Shown here one piece after another: positions 1 to 7,345 of a DNA stretch of 45,061 nucleotides; the first letter of the stretch is position 1, and each line of letters begins with the position of its first letter. The position numbers and the translations under genes are program-made. The notes beneath the pieces were generated by a model. It saw nothing but the letters and a program-made list of their open reading frames with translations. It did no database searches and was not told where the DNA came from. Origin of the DNA: Candidatus Contendibacter sp. (lineage in GTDB: Bacteria > Pseudomonadota > Gammaproteobacteria > Competibacterales > Competibacteraceae); assembly GCA_029624765.1 (NCBI GenBank), contig JARSSO010000054.1, positions 1 through 45,061 on the forward strand, in the 5' to 3' direction.

Positions 1-53
1 GTCAGGAAGGCCGTCAGGAAGGCCGTCAGGAAGGCCGTCAGGAAGGCCGTCAG
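1..53 (+). repeat. Coding 12-bp tandem repeat (EGRQ units)
   Basis: The unit GTCAGGAAGGCC is repeated just over four times without a mismatch at the left edge and probably continues outside the window. Because 12 is a multiple of 3, copy-number changes add or remove four residues (Q-E-G-R) without a frameshift. Perfect identity suggests recent expansion. Confidence 0.9.
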
Positions 54-227
54 GAGCTGGGATTATTGTTTTTGCAGGAGTTGCTCACCGAGAAATTCGG
101 ACCGCTCGATGCCAAGACTTTGGCGCGGCTGAAGGCGACAGACAGCGAAACGCTGCTGGTTTGGGGGAAACGGGTGTTGAACGCCAAGAGTCTGGCGGAC
201 GTCTTTCGGGAGTCCGCCACCCACTAA
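1..227 (+). CDS. C-terminal end of an Rpn/DUF4351-type protein (partial)
   Basis: An open frame enters from the left edge (first full codon at base 3) and stops with TAA at 225-227, leaving 74 residues. It starts with tandem EGRQ units and continues into a leucine-rich helical tail that includes FLQELLTEKFG and ESATH at the end. Such EGRQ repeats followed by a short DUF4351-like tail are typical of Rpn (PD-(D/E)XK nuclease-type, transposase_31-like) proteins. The catalytic N-terminal domain would lie outside the window, so nuclease activity cannot be judged here. The family assignment comes from the repeat-plus-tail pattern only. Confidence 0.6.
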   Translation, partial: QEGRQEGRQEGRQEGRQELGLLFLQELLTEKFGPLDAKTLARLKATDSETLLVWGKRVLNAKSLADVFRESATH

Positions 228-318
228 TCGGCTTCAAATTCAGTCGACCATTACCCCAAAATCGAGGTAATGGCTGAGACGATCGGTCTTTGCCGCGCCC
301 TCTGGGTAAAGGAAAGCT

Positions 319-1440
319 TCAAGCCGGCGGCAAGGGCGGCGGCAGACTGGCGAACAGCACGTTCAGTTCCGCCACCTCGCCGGCCGGGGTCCAGTGGGCC
401 ATGCCTTGCGCCCACACCAGGGTGGTCCGGGTCAACTGGCCGCCTTGCGCCTGGCGTTGCAGTTCGTCCAGCGGGAACGGCCCAGCCTGCTGGTTGTTGA
501 CCGCCACGAAGTAGGGTTTGGCGGTCGGCAGCGGCGGAGGCGCCAGCGGCGCCGCGGCCGGTTGCGGCGCGGGCGCGGGTTGCGCCGGTCGGGTCAGGGT
601 CTCGCTCAGCCGCTGGGCCATCGCCAGCCCCAGCCCCATGTTCAACGCCTCGGAACCGCCACCCGGATTGGCCGCCGCGTCGCGCAGGGCCTCCGCCGCC
701 TGGAACTGGGTGTACTGATCGAGATTGCCGACGATGCCCATGCTGCTGCGCTTGTCCAGGGCGGCCTCAACCTCTTTGGGCAGCGAAATGTTCTCCACCA
801 GCAGATTGGTCAGTTCCAGCCCGACCGCCTCGAATTCCGGGGCGATGCGCTGCAACAGAAACTGGCCGAGTTGATCGTAGTTGCCGGCCAGGTCCAGCGC
901 CGGAATCTTCGCCTGGCCGAGAATGTTGGTGAAGCGCGACACCACCATGTTGCGCAACTGGCTGGTGATTTCGTCGGTGGTGAAACGACCGTCGGTGCCG
1001 ACGATCTCGCGCAGGAAGGTCGGCGCGTCCTTGACCCGGATCGCGTAGCTGCCGAAGGCCCGCAACCGGATCGGTCCAAACTCCGGATCGCGCAGCATCA
1101 CCGGATTCTGGGTGCCCCATTTGAGGTCGGTGAAGCGGCGGGTGCTGAAAAAGTACACCTCGGCCTTGAACGGGCTCTCGAACCCGTGCTTCCACGCCTG
1201 CAAGGTGGACAGGATCGGCAGATTGTTGGTCCGCAGCTCGTACATGCCGGGCTGGAAGGTGTCGGCGAGCTGGCCTTCGTTGACGAAGACCGCCACCTGG
1301 CCCTCGCGCACGGTCAGCTTGGCGCCGAACTTGATTTCGTTGCCCTGGCGTTCGAAGCGATAGACGAGGGTATCGTTCGAGTCGTCCGTCCATTGGATGA
1401 CGTCGATGAATTCACCCATCAATTTGTCCCAAAGTCCCAT
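319..1440 (-). CDS. SPFH/band-7 (YdjI-like) protein with C-terminal GYF_2 domain
   Basis: 373 aa. Residues 1 to about 260 match the SPFH family often annotated 'virion core protein / YdjI-like' (start MGLWDKLMGEFIDVIQW, then the band-7 fold through VENISLPKEVEAALDKRSS). A low-complexity Pro/Ala linker follows, and then a GYF_2-type domain (DUF4339; PYFVAVNNQQAGPFPLDEL ... VWAQGMAHW) at about 310-365. No signal peptide or membrane helix is obvious. The gene starts 1 bp after the TelA stop, so the two are very probably cotranscribed and translationally coupled. SPFH proteins of this type often sit beside TelA/XpaC and are thought to act in membrane-stress responses. The molecular function is unknown. 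Confidence 0.85.
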   Translation of the reverse strand: MGLWDKLMGEFIDVIQWTDDSNDTLVYRFERQGNEIKFGAKLTVREGQVAVFVNEGQLADTFQPGMYELRTNNLPILSTLQAWKHGFESPFKAEVYFFSTRRFTDLKWGTQNPVMLRDPEFGPIRLRAFGSYAIRVKDAPTFLREIVGTDGRFTTDEITSQLRNMVVSRFTNILGQAKIPALDLAGNYDQLGQFLLQRIAPEFEAVGLELTNLLVENISLPKEVEAALDKRSSMGIVGNLDQYTQFQAAEALRDAAANPGGGSEALNMGLGLAMAQRLSETLTRPAQPAPAPQPAAAPLAPPPLPTAKPYFVAVNNQQAGPFPLDELQRQAQGGQLTRTTLVWAQGMAHWTPAGEVAELNVLFASLPPPLPPA

Positions 1441-1441
1441 G

Positions 1442-2614
1442 TCAGCGGCCTCCGGTGGGTTGGCGGGTTCGGGCCTGGGCCGAGGCCAGCGCCTGGCGCA
1501 GTTCGGTTTCGCAGGCTTCCAGTTGCATGGTGGCTTCCTGGCGGCGGCGGCGGCCTTCGTCGGCGATGCGCAGGCTGTCCTCGATGGTGGCGATCAGGGT
1601 CTGGTTGGCCTTCTTCACCGTTTCGATGTCGAACACGCCCCGTTCGATCTCGGCGCGGGTCTGGGCGTTGGCCTGGCGGAGATTGTCGGCGTTGGCTTCC
1701 AGCAGTTGATTGGTGAGATCGGTGGCGGCCTTGAGGGTCTTGGCGGCCTCGCCGGAACGGTAGATGGTGATCGCCTGGGCCAGTTGTTGCCGCCACAGCG
1801 GCACGGTGTTGACCAGGGTCGAATTGATCTTGTTGATCAGTCCCTTGTCGTTCTCCTGGACCAGTCGAATGCTGGGCAGGCTCTGCATGGTGACCTGCCG
1901 GGTCAGCCTGAGATCGTGGACCCGCCGCTCCAGGTCGTCGCGGCTGGAACGCAAGTCGCGCAAGGTCTGGGCCTTGACCATGTCCTCGCTGGTCGTAACC
2001 TCCCGCTCCAGCGCCGGCAATTCCTCGCTGTCCACCTTTTGTAGCTTGGTCTCTCCGGCCGCGATGTACAGTTCCAGGGTGTGGAAGTAGTCAAGATTGG
2101 CGGTGTACAACCGGTCCAGGCCGGCGATGTCGGTGAGCAGTTGCGTCTTGTGCTTCTCCAGCGCGTCGCTGATGTCGTCGATCTGGTTGCGCACGGTCTC
2201 GTATTGCTGGACGATCTTGACCAGGGGCTTGGCCGCGCCGAACAGCCGGGCGAAAAAACCGGGCTTCTTGTTCGGATCCAGTTCGTCGAGATCGAAGCCG
2301 CGCAGCACCGCGACCATCTCGTTCAACGCCGATCCGGCCGGACCGGTGTCCTTGTTGCGCACGCCTTCCAGCATCTTGTCGGAAATGGTGGTCAACTGCT
2401 CCTGGGCCTTGCTGCCGAAAAAGATGATGGAGTTACTGTCACGCAGGTCGAGTTGCGCCGCCAGCGCGGCGACTTGCTGCTGATCCTGGGCCGGGGCCGG
2501 AGCGCGGGCGGCCAGGTCCTGCCGAACTTGCGGCAGAGCGGCGGCGAACACCTCGGGCAACGCCGGCAGGGTGGGCAGGGTAGCGGTCGTGTCGGCGGAG
2601 GGAGTATCGGTCAT
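1442..2614 (-). CDS. TelA-family toxic anion resistance protein
   Basis: 390 aa, the usual length of the TelA (toxic anion resistance) family. After a Pro/Ala-rich N-terminus comes the conserved region with IIFFGSKAQEQLTTISDKML, followed by long predicted coiled-coil helices (DDISDALEKHKTQLLTDI; AGETKLQKVDSEELPALE). The family is linked to tellurite and cell-envelope stress resistance but its biochemistry is unresolved. The gene is followed at once by the SPFH gene. An XpaC homologue lies upstream on the same strand, which is the common XpaC-TelA pairing, but here a nucleotidyltransferase pair stands between them. Confidence 0.9.
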   Translation of the reverse strand: MTDTPSADTTATLPTLPALPEVFAAALPQVRQDLAARAPAPAQDQQQVAALAAQLDLRDSNSIIFFGSKAQEQLTTISDKMLEGVRNKDTGPAGSALNEMVAVLRGFDLDELDPNKKPGFFARLFGAAKPLVKIVQQYETVRNQIDDISDALEKHKTQLLTDIAGLDRLYTANLDYFHTLELYIAAGETKLQKVDSEELPALEREVTTSEDMVKAQTLRDLRSSRDDLERRVHDLRLTRQVTMQSLPSIRLVQENDKGLINKINSTLVNTVPLWRQQLAQAITIYRSGEAAKTLKAATDLTNQLLEANADNLRQANAQTRAEIERGVFDIETVKKANQTLIATIEDSLRIADEGRRRRQEATMQLEACETELRQALASAQARTRQPTGGR

Positions 2615-2637
2615 GGGATTCGGACTCCTGGGATAAA

Positions 2638-3090
2638 TTAGTCTCGCGCGGGATCATTCAGGTTTTGCAAATCATCCAGGTCCTTAGGTCTTCCGGTCGC
2701 CGCCTTGTTGGTTCGTAAATCCTGAATGTCCAGAATGGGAATGAGCATACCATCATGCTCGACAATCACCCGGTTTCGGTGGCACTGGGCAAAATCAACG
2801 CCATCCGCCCCGGTTAGGATGTCGATGCGAAAGGGTGGATAGCCCATTTGGATCACATTGCCCGATTCCATGAAGTCCTCTTGTCGCAACCCCAGGGAAC
2901 CAAACCCAAATTCATCGAGAACCTGGAGCATTTTAGCGGCGGTTTCCCGATTGGCGTTGATCCAGATATCGAGATCGCCGGTATAGCGGGGATAGCCGTG
3001 CATCGCGACCGCATAACCGCCAACAATCAGATATTCAACCTGATTTTTGTTTAGCAACTCTAAGAACTCTTTGAAGTCCTGGGTGAACAT
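2638..3090 (-). CDS. Nucleotidyltransferase of the AbiEii/MNT-toxin type
   Basis: 150 aa from the ATG at 3090, chosen because MFTQDFKEFLELLNKNQVEY is the normal start of this family; an in-frame upstream extension to 3174 overlaps the preceding gene and is not expected. The polymerase-beta-type nucleotidyltransferase signature is present: GG at residues 24-25 followed by GDLDIW with D39 and D41. The C-terminal half has LDIQDLRTNKAATGRPKDLDD, also typical of the family. It overlaps the small upstream gene by 56 bp in another frame, as toxin-antitoxin-like pairs often do. Such proteins may act as nucleotidylating toxins. Toxicity is inference. Confidence 0.8.
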   Translation of the reverse strand: MFTQDFKEFLELLNKNQVEYLIVGGYAVAMHGYPRYTGDLDIWINANRETAAKMLQVLDEFGFGSLGLRQEDFMESGNVIQMGYPPFRIDILTGADGVDFAQCHRNRVIVEHDGMLIPILDIQDLRTNKAATGRPKDLDDLQNLNDPARD

Positions 3091-3226
3091 CTTGCCTGAA
3101 TTCGATGTACTGTTGACGTAGGGTTTCCAGAGCGTCGATCCGTTCCCGGACGGGTCGGGAACGCCAGTAGGCATAATCCGACGCAGGCTGGTTCATGCGG
3201 ATCACTTTGATTACTTTTTCGATCAT
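3035..3226 (-). CDS. Small partner protein of the nucleotidyltransferase
   Basis: 63 aa. The segment MNQPASDYAYWRSRPVRERI, followed by ALETLRQQYIEFR and a basic tail ending RVLRVAKQKSG, resembles the short proteins that commonly precede this nucleotidyltransferase type in Proteobacteria. An AGGA motif sits about 6 bp before the ATG at 3226. The 3' end overlaps the nucleotidyltransferase gene by 56 bp. It is plausibly the cognate antitoxin or specificity subunit; no domain with known activity is visible. A shorter start at the internal Met (MNQPASD) is possible. Confidence 0.65.
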   Translation of the reverse strand: MIEKVIKVIRMNQPASDYAYWRSRPVRERIDALETLRQQYIEFRQDVHPGLQRVLRVAKQKSG

Positions 3227-3271
3227 CTCGATCCTGCTCCGTCGTCTCGGCCAAACGGTTGCCGCCGGGGT

Positions 3272-4189
3272 TTAGATCACCCCTTCCCGCTTCAGTTGGG
3301 TGGTCAGCACCTCGATTTGCACGTCAAGGTCGGTGACATCGGTTTCCAGCAATTTTTGCTGTTGCTCGGCGAAAACTTCCTCGATGGTGGCCAACACCCG
3401 GCGGAAATTGTCCTCCAGTTCCGGCGCGGACGCCCGCGCGTGAGTCTTGGCGTAACCCTCGGTGACTTGCCGGGCGCCGTCCAGATAGACGTTGAGGAAC
3501 TTGCGGGCGCGGCGCAGATCGCGTGGATATTCCTCCAGCAGCTTCAGGATTTGCCGCGCCAGCGCGACGATGCGCCGCAGCCGGCCGTTCAACTCGGTGT
3601 TGCGGATGTCGCGGGTGGCCTGCTCGATGGCGGCGATGCCGCGTTCGGCCTGCGCCAGCGCCTCCAGCACCCGGTCGGTGACATCCACGCCCTCGCCGTC
3701 GGTGAAACGCTTGGCGGCGCGCGGGTCGAAGCCGTAGCTCAGATAGCAGCCAAACAGAGCGGCCAGGCCGAAGGCGACCGCCACGAGCGGTGGATAATGG
3801 GCGCCCAGCCAGGCGGTGACGCCGGTCGCCAGCGCGACGACTCCACCGCCCAGGGTCTTGAACGGCCAGGGCGCCCTGGCGATTCGGCGCCGGTCGTATT
3901 CGGCTTCCGTCAGCAAGCCATGGCGCAACAGCAACGCCCCGACCAGAAACAGCGCGTAACCGGCGGCGTTGCCGAGCAGGCCCCCCAGATTGCCACGCGC
4001 CAGCGCGGCGATGGCGGCGAACAGCACCGGCAGCGACAATAGAAACATCAAGACGCCCTTGGGCGAGGGAAATTGGCCGGGAGTTTGCCGATAACGTTCG
4101 GCCATGGCGCGAATTCTCCATCTTATCAGCAGAAACAGGGCGGTCAGCGAGGTCAGGATAGCGCTGGCCAGGAACAGGAGGCGGCCCAT
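3272..4189 (-). CDS. XpaC-family membrane protein (5-bromo-4-chloroindolyl phosphate hydrolysis family)
   Basis: 305 aa. Hydrophobic segments at about 3-22, 45-63, 72-90, 113-130 and 133-150 suggest four to five membrane helices in the N-terminal half. The C-terminal half (from about 165) is a soluble, charged, probably coiled-coil domain (VLEALAQAERGIAAIEQATR ... LLEEYPRDLRRARKFLNVY). This layout matches XpaC, a family named from an indicator-substrate phenotype and usually found beside TelA. TelA lies downstream on the same strand, separated by the two-gene nucleotidyltransferase insert. The enzymatic role in the family name is not established. Confidence 0.8.
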   Translation of the reverse strand: MGRLLFLASAILTSLTALFLLIRWRIRAMAERYRQTPGQFPSPKGVLMFLLSLPVLFAAIAALARGNLGGLLGNAAGYALFLVGALLLRHGLLTEAEYDRRRIARAPWPFKTLGGGVVALATGVTAWLGAHYPPLVAVAFGLAALFGCYLSYGFDPRAAKRFTDGEGVDVTDRVLEALAQAERGIAAIEQATRDIRNTELNGRLRRIVALARQILKLLEEYPRDLRRARKFLNVYLDGARQVTEGYAKTHARASAPELEDNFRRVLATIEEVFAEQQQKLLETDVTDLDVQIEVLTTQLKREGVI

Positions 4190-4206
4190 GACGATGGGTC
4201 CCGCAA

Positions 4207-4341
4207 TCAGTAGCGCGGCGCCAGCGCGGCGGATGGAGTGGCGGGGGAGCAGGACGCCACCACCAGCGCCTGACAGGAAGCGACGCCGACAGCGGCGAAG
4301 ATCAGCAGCAGACCAATGAACTTGCGCAGAAAATCGGGCAT
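4207..4341 (-). CDS. Possible small membrane peptide (44 aa)
   Basis: An ATG at 4341 opens a 44-codon frame ending in TGA at 4207-4209, 17 bp before the XpaC start and on the same strand. The peptide begins MPDFLRKFIGLLLIFAAVGV, which is a positively charged end followed by one hydrophobic helix. Position and hydropathy fit a short membrane peptide in the same operon. I recognise no family, and high GC content makes chance frames common. Confidence 0.3.
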   Translation of the reverse strand: MPDFLRKFIGLLLIFAAVGVASCQALVVASCSPATPSAALAPRY

Positions 4342-4512
4342 GGCGACGGATTCGCTCGGTGACGGTGGATACGATTAACTATAACTCAAGTCGCCATCCC
4401 GGCGGATAGAGCAAGCGCCGACGTCGTCCATCGCGCTGATCCCAGGCGACCGAACGGCTCTCCTGGTCCGGCGCGGTAACCCCGGCCCGGAGAGACGCGG
4501 CGATAGGTCCAT

Positions 4513-6093
4513 TCAGCTCGACGAGAGACGGGGAATGAACTGATACAGCCACGTTTCCGAGAGCGCCCGGTCGCCCAGGCGCAAATAGGCGCGCAGGTTG
4601 GTGGATTCGGCGCCTTCCAGTTCGATTTCGAAATTCCCTCGCCAGCGCCGGGTGTTCGCCACCTGAAAGACGCTGGGATTGCGCGGGCTGCCGCGCGTGG
4701 CGTCGGCCACCAACTCGATGGGCGCTTTCCTGTCGAGCTGTTCCAACGGGCCGCCGGCGAAATCGATGGCGATCCAGACTCTGTGCACCGGTCGCGGGGG
4801 CGTTTTGGGCAGGGTGTTCCAGCTCATGCGGGTAGCGACCACCCGGCTTCGGTCGGACCAATACGGTTCGTCGGCCACCCAGTGCAGCCGATAGCGGAAG
4901 GTCCGGGTCTCCCCGGCCCGCGCCGGTTCCCCCGGCGCCCAGTAAGCGACGATGTTGTCGTTGGCTTCGTAGTCGGTCGGAATCTCGATCAACTGGACCG
5001 CTCCCTCGCCCCAAGGCTCCAGCGGCTCCACCCACAAGGTGGGCCGCCGTTCGTAAAACACCAGATCGTCCTCGTAGCTTTCGAAGCGCCGATCCCGTTG
5101 GGACAGGCCAAATCCCCGGGGATTGCGATCGATGAAATCGTTGGTCTGGACGAAACGCGGATTGTTGAGCGGCCGCCAAATCCGTTCGCCTGCTCCGGTC
5201 CACAGGGCCAGGCCGTCGCTGTCGTGAACCTCCGGGCGCCAGTCCCAGCCGGGTTGGTGGTTGGTCTCGGAAAACCAGAACATGCTGGTCAGCGGCGCCA
5301 CGCCCAGCCGGCGAATCGCGGCTCGAAAGAACAGGACGGCCTCGACGTCCATGACCACCCGTTCCCGATAGGTCGCCTGTATCCGATAGGCGCCGGTCAG
5401 ACTGGGACCATCCAGCAGGGCGTAAATCGTCACCGCCTGGGGGTCGGCCGCCGGTTCCAGCCAGAACCGGGTAAACCGGGGAAATTCCTCCGCCGTGGGC
5501 AGGGCGGTGTCGATGGCGATGCCCCGGGCCGAAACGCCGTACTGATCCAGCTCCCCGGAGCTGCGGAAATACGAGGCGCCCAGGAACGCCAGCCAGTCTC
5601 GCTCCTCGGTTTTGGAATGCAGGACCCGGAAGCCGGCGAAGCCGACGTCATCCGGCAGGGCCGCCGCGAAATCCGCCTTGCCGAACGTAAACAGGCGGGA
5701 GGAATAACGCACTTCGCGCGCCGCGCCCGCGTGCACGACATGAATCTTGACCGGCAAGGGGAACAGCCGCCCCAGATGGAAGAAGCGTACCGGGTAGGGA
5801 CCCTCGCCTCCGCGCCAGAGCGTGGCTTCCGGCCGGTATTGAATTTCCCAATGGGCGTCGTAATCGATGCGATCCAGCAGATCGGCGTGGCGGATGACCG
5901 GGGCCTGGTAGGGCTGAGCGGCCAGCCGTTGAGCCTGCTGGCGCAGTGCGTCGAAGCTGAACGGCTGCGCCGGACCGAACTCCAGGCCCGCCGGCAGCGG
6001 CTCGCCCGCTCGGACGCCCTGGCCCAGGAAAGGTAGCCACGGCAGGGATAGTGCGCTTGCGAGAAACGAGCGCCGCGTCATTTCGCGCTTCAT
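4513..6093 (-). CDS. opgD: Periplasmic glucan biosynthesis protein, OpgD/OpgG (MdoD/MdoG) family, with Tat signal
   Basis: 526 aa, close to the family's usual 510-550. The N-terminus MTRRSFLASALSLPWLPFLG carries a twin-arginine (R7-R8) Tat motif, a hydrophobic stretch and an RAGEPL cleavage-type region, which is typical of OpgD rather than the Sec-exported OpgG. The body has the conserved features RFFHLGRLFPLPVKIHVV, FWFSETNHQPGWDWRPEVHD, SDGLALWTGAGERIWRPLNN and EPWGEGAVQLIEIP. Family members shape the backbone of osmoregulated periplasmic glucans. The start lies 4 bp after the stop of the crotonase-like gene, so the two may be cotranscribed. No opgH glucosyltransferase is in the window. OpgG-type function remains possible. 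Confidence 0.88.
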   Translation of the reverse strand: MKREMTRRSFLASALSLPWLPFLGQGVRAGEPLPAGLEFGPAQPFSFDALRQQAQRLAAQPYQAPVIRHADLLDRIDYDAHWEIQYRPEATLWRGGEGPYPVRFFHLGRLFPLPVKIHVVHAGAAREVRYSSRLFTFGKADFAAALPDDVGFAGFRVLHSKTEERDWLAFLGASYFRSSGELDQYGVSARGIAIDTALPTAEEFPRFTRFWLEPAADPQAVTIYALLDGPSLTGAYRIQATYRERVVMDVEAVLFFRAAIRRLGVAPLTSMFWFSETNHQPGWDWRPEVHDSDGLALWTGAGERIWRPLNNPRFVQTNDFIDRNPRGFGLSQRDRRFESYEDDLVFYERRPTLWVEPLEPWGEGAVQLIEIPTDYEANDNIVAYWAPGEPARAGETRTFRYRLHWVADEPYWSDRSRVVATRMSWNTLPKTPPRPVHRVWIAIDFAGGPLEQLDRKAPIELVADATRGSPRNPSVFQVANTRRWRGNFEIELEGAESTNLRAYLRLGDRALSETWLYQFIPRLSSS

Positions 6094-6096
6094 GAT

Positions 6097-6885
6097 TCAC
6101 CCCTTCAACAGCCGTCGAACGGCTTCAAGGTGTTCGGGTTCCTGGTGACAAAGGCCCTGGAAGCTGGCGGACAAATCCAGGAAATCCTTCAGGTCCATGC
6201 GCTGGGCCATCTTCATCAATCGTTTGGTCAGGCGCAGCGCCTTTCGCGGCTGGCTGGCGAAATGCGCGGCCAACTCCTGGGCGCGCGCCAGCAACCGTTC
6301 CGGTTCCACCACGTCCAGCACGATGCCGCGCGCCCTGGCTTCGTCGGCGTCGATGATTCGGCCGCTCAGGGTCAATTCGAAGGCGGACTGATAGCCGATC
6401 AGCCGTTGCAGGAACCAGGCGCCGCCATCGCCCGGAATGAGGCCCAGATTCAGGAAGGTTTCGCCGAATTTCGCCGTGCTGGACGCCAGGCGGATGTCGG
6501 CCATGTTCGCCAGGTCGAAGCCGGCGCCGACGGCCGGTCCGTTCACGGCCGCGATGATGGGAATCTCGACCTGTTGCAACGCCAGCGGAATGCGCTGGAT
6601 GCCGCGCCGATAGCGGGCGGCGATCTCGGCCGCGTCGCCCGCGAAGTCACCCCGCCGTTCCAGCATGTCCTTGACATTGCCGCCGGCGCAAAAGGCGGAA
6701 CCGGCGGCGGTGAGGATCAGCACCGATATCTCGTCGCAGCCGTTCACCCATTCGGCGACCGCCACGATGTCGTCGATCAGGCGCGTTCCGGTGAGCGCGT
6801 TGCGCACGTCGTGGCGATTCAGGGTCAGGGTGGCGACCCGCCCATCGAGCTGGAGCAGGGCATCGGTCAAATCCGGTAGCTTCAT
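6097..6885 (-). CDS. Enoyl-CoA hydratase/isomerase (crotonase) family protein
   Basis: 262 aa from the ATG at 6885 (MKLPDLTDALLQLDGRVATL), preceded by GGGGAAA. An in-frame ATG at 6921 also has a GGGGAA motif and would add 12 residues. Crotonase hallmarks are visible: AGGNVKDM and GPAVGAGFDLANMADIRLAS, which form the oxyanion hole and CoA pocket, and a Gly-rich LGLIPGDGGAWFLQ segment. The family hydrates or isomerises acyl-CoA thioesters in the cytoplasm. The exact substrate cannot be told from sequence. The gene ends 4 bp before the OpgD start. Confidence 0.85.
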   Translation of the reverse strand: MKLPDLTDALLQLDGRVATLTLNRHDVRNALTGTRLIDDIVAVAEWVNGCDEISVLILTAAGSAFCAGGNVKDMLERRGDFAGDAAEIAARYRRGIQRIPLALQQVEIPIIAAVNGPAVGAGFDLANMADIRLASSTAKFGETFLNLGLIPGDGGAWFLQRLIGYQSAFELTLSGRIIDADEARARGIVLDVVEPERLLARAQELAAHFASQPRKALRLTKRLMKMAQRMDLKDFLDLSASFQGLCHQEPEHLEAVRRLLKG

Positions 6886-7345
6886 CGCGCGTTTCCCCTT
6901 GGTTACAAAGGATTCGATCATACAAAATTCCCCTTTTCCACCGGGAGAAAATAATTGAGGAGGCCTCGCGCCAACGCGACCTCGCGCCAGGCCGGTTTCA
7001 GATTGAACCCATCCGCGTTTCATTTTGAAACACCATCCACCCCCGCCAGCGCCGCGTCATTCGCCAACACCGTTTCGATTCCCGCCGGCAGCGACGGACC
7101 CCAACGCCGCTGAATCCCGATAAATTGATTCAATAACCGTAGGTTGGATGGCATCGCGGGATTCCGCCAAGTCACGCTCTGGCCCTCTATCAAGGTGGAA
7201 CCGCCGATCTCGACGCACGCCGATTGGGCGATGCCCGCCATGGCACAAGGGTTGCTTCATTGGTCGGACATGCGCAACGACAATGAAAGCCGCGGCGCGC
7301 GACCCGGACCCCGCCCAGCCAACACCACCACGGTGACCAACCCCG
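6886..7345. other. Gap between crotonase and cas3; no well supported gene
   Basis: This 460-bp stretch separates the minus-strand crotonase gene from plus-strand cas3. A minus-strand frame at 7020-7241 (73 codons, peptide ending AALAGVDGVSK) reads more like natural protein than most shadow frames, but I recognise no family and see no strong ribosome site. The sequence just before cas3 is GC-rich. I see no confident promoter for cas3. Confidence 0.4.

Noticed and set aside
4783..6036. 417-codon plus-strand frame opposite the glucan gene
   Set aside because: It mirrors the OpgD coding sequence and has no family features; OpgD on the other strand is unambiguous.
7020..7241. 73-codon minus-strand gene upstream of the crotonase
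   Set aside because: The composition is protein-like, but there is no recognised family and no clear ribosome site; mentioned only in the gap description.
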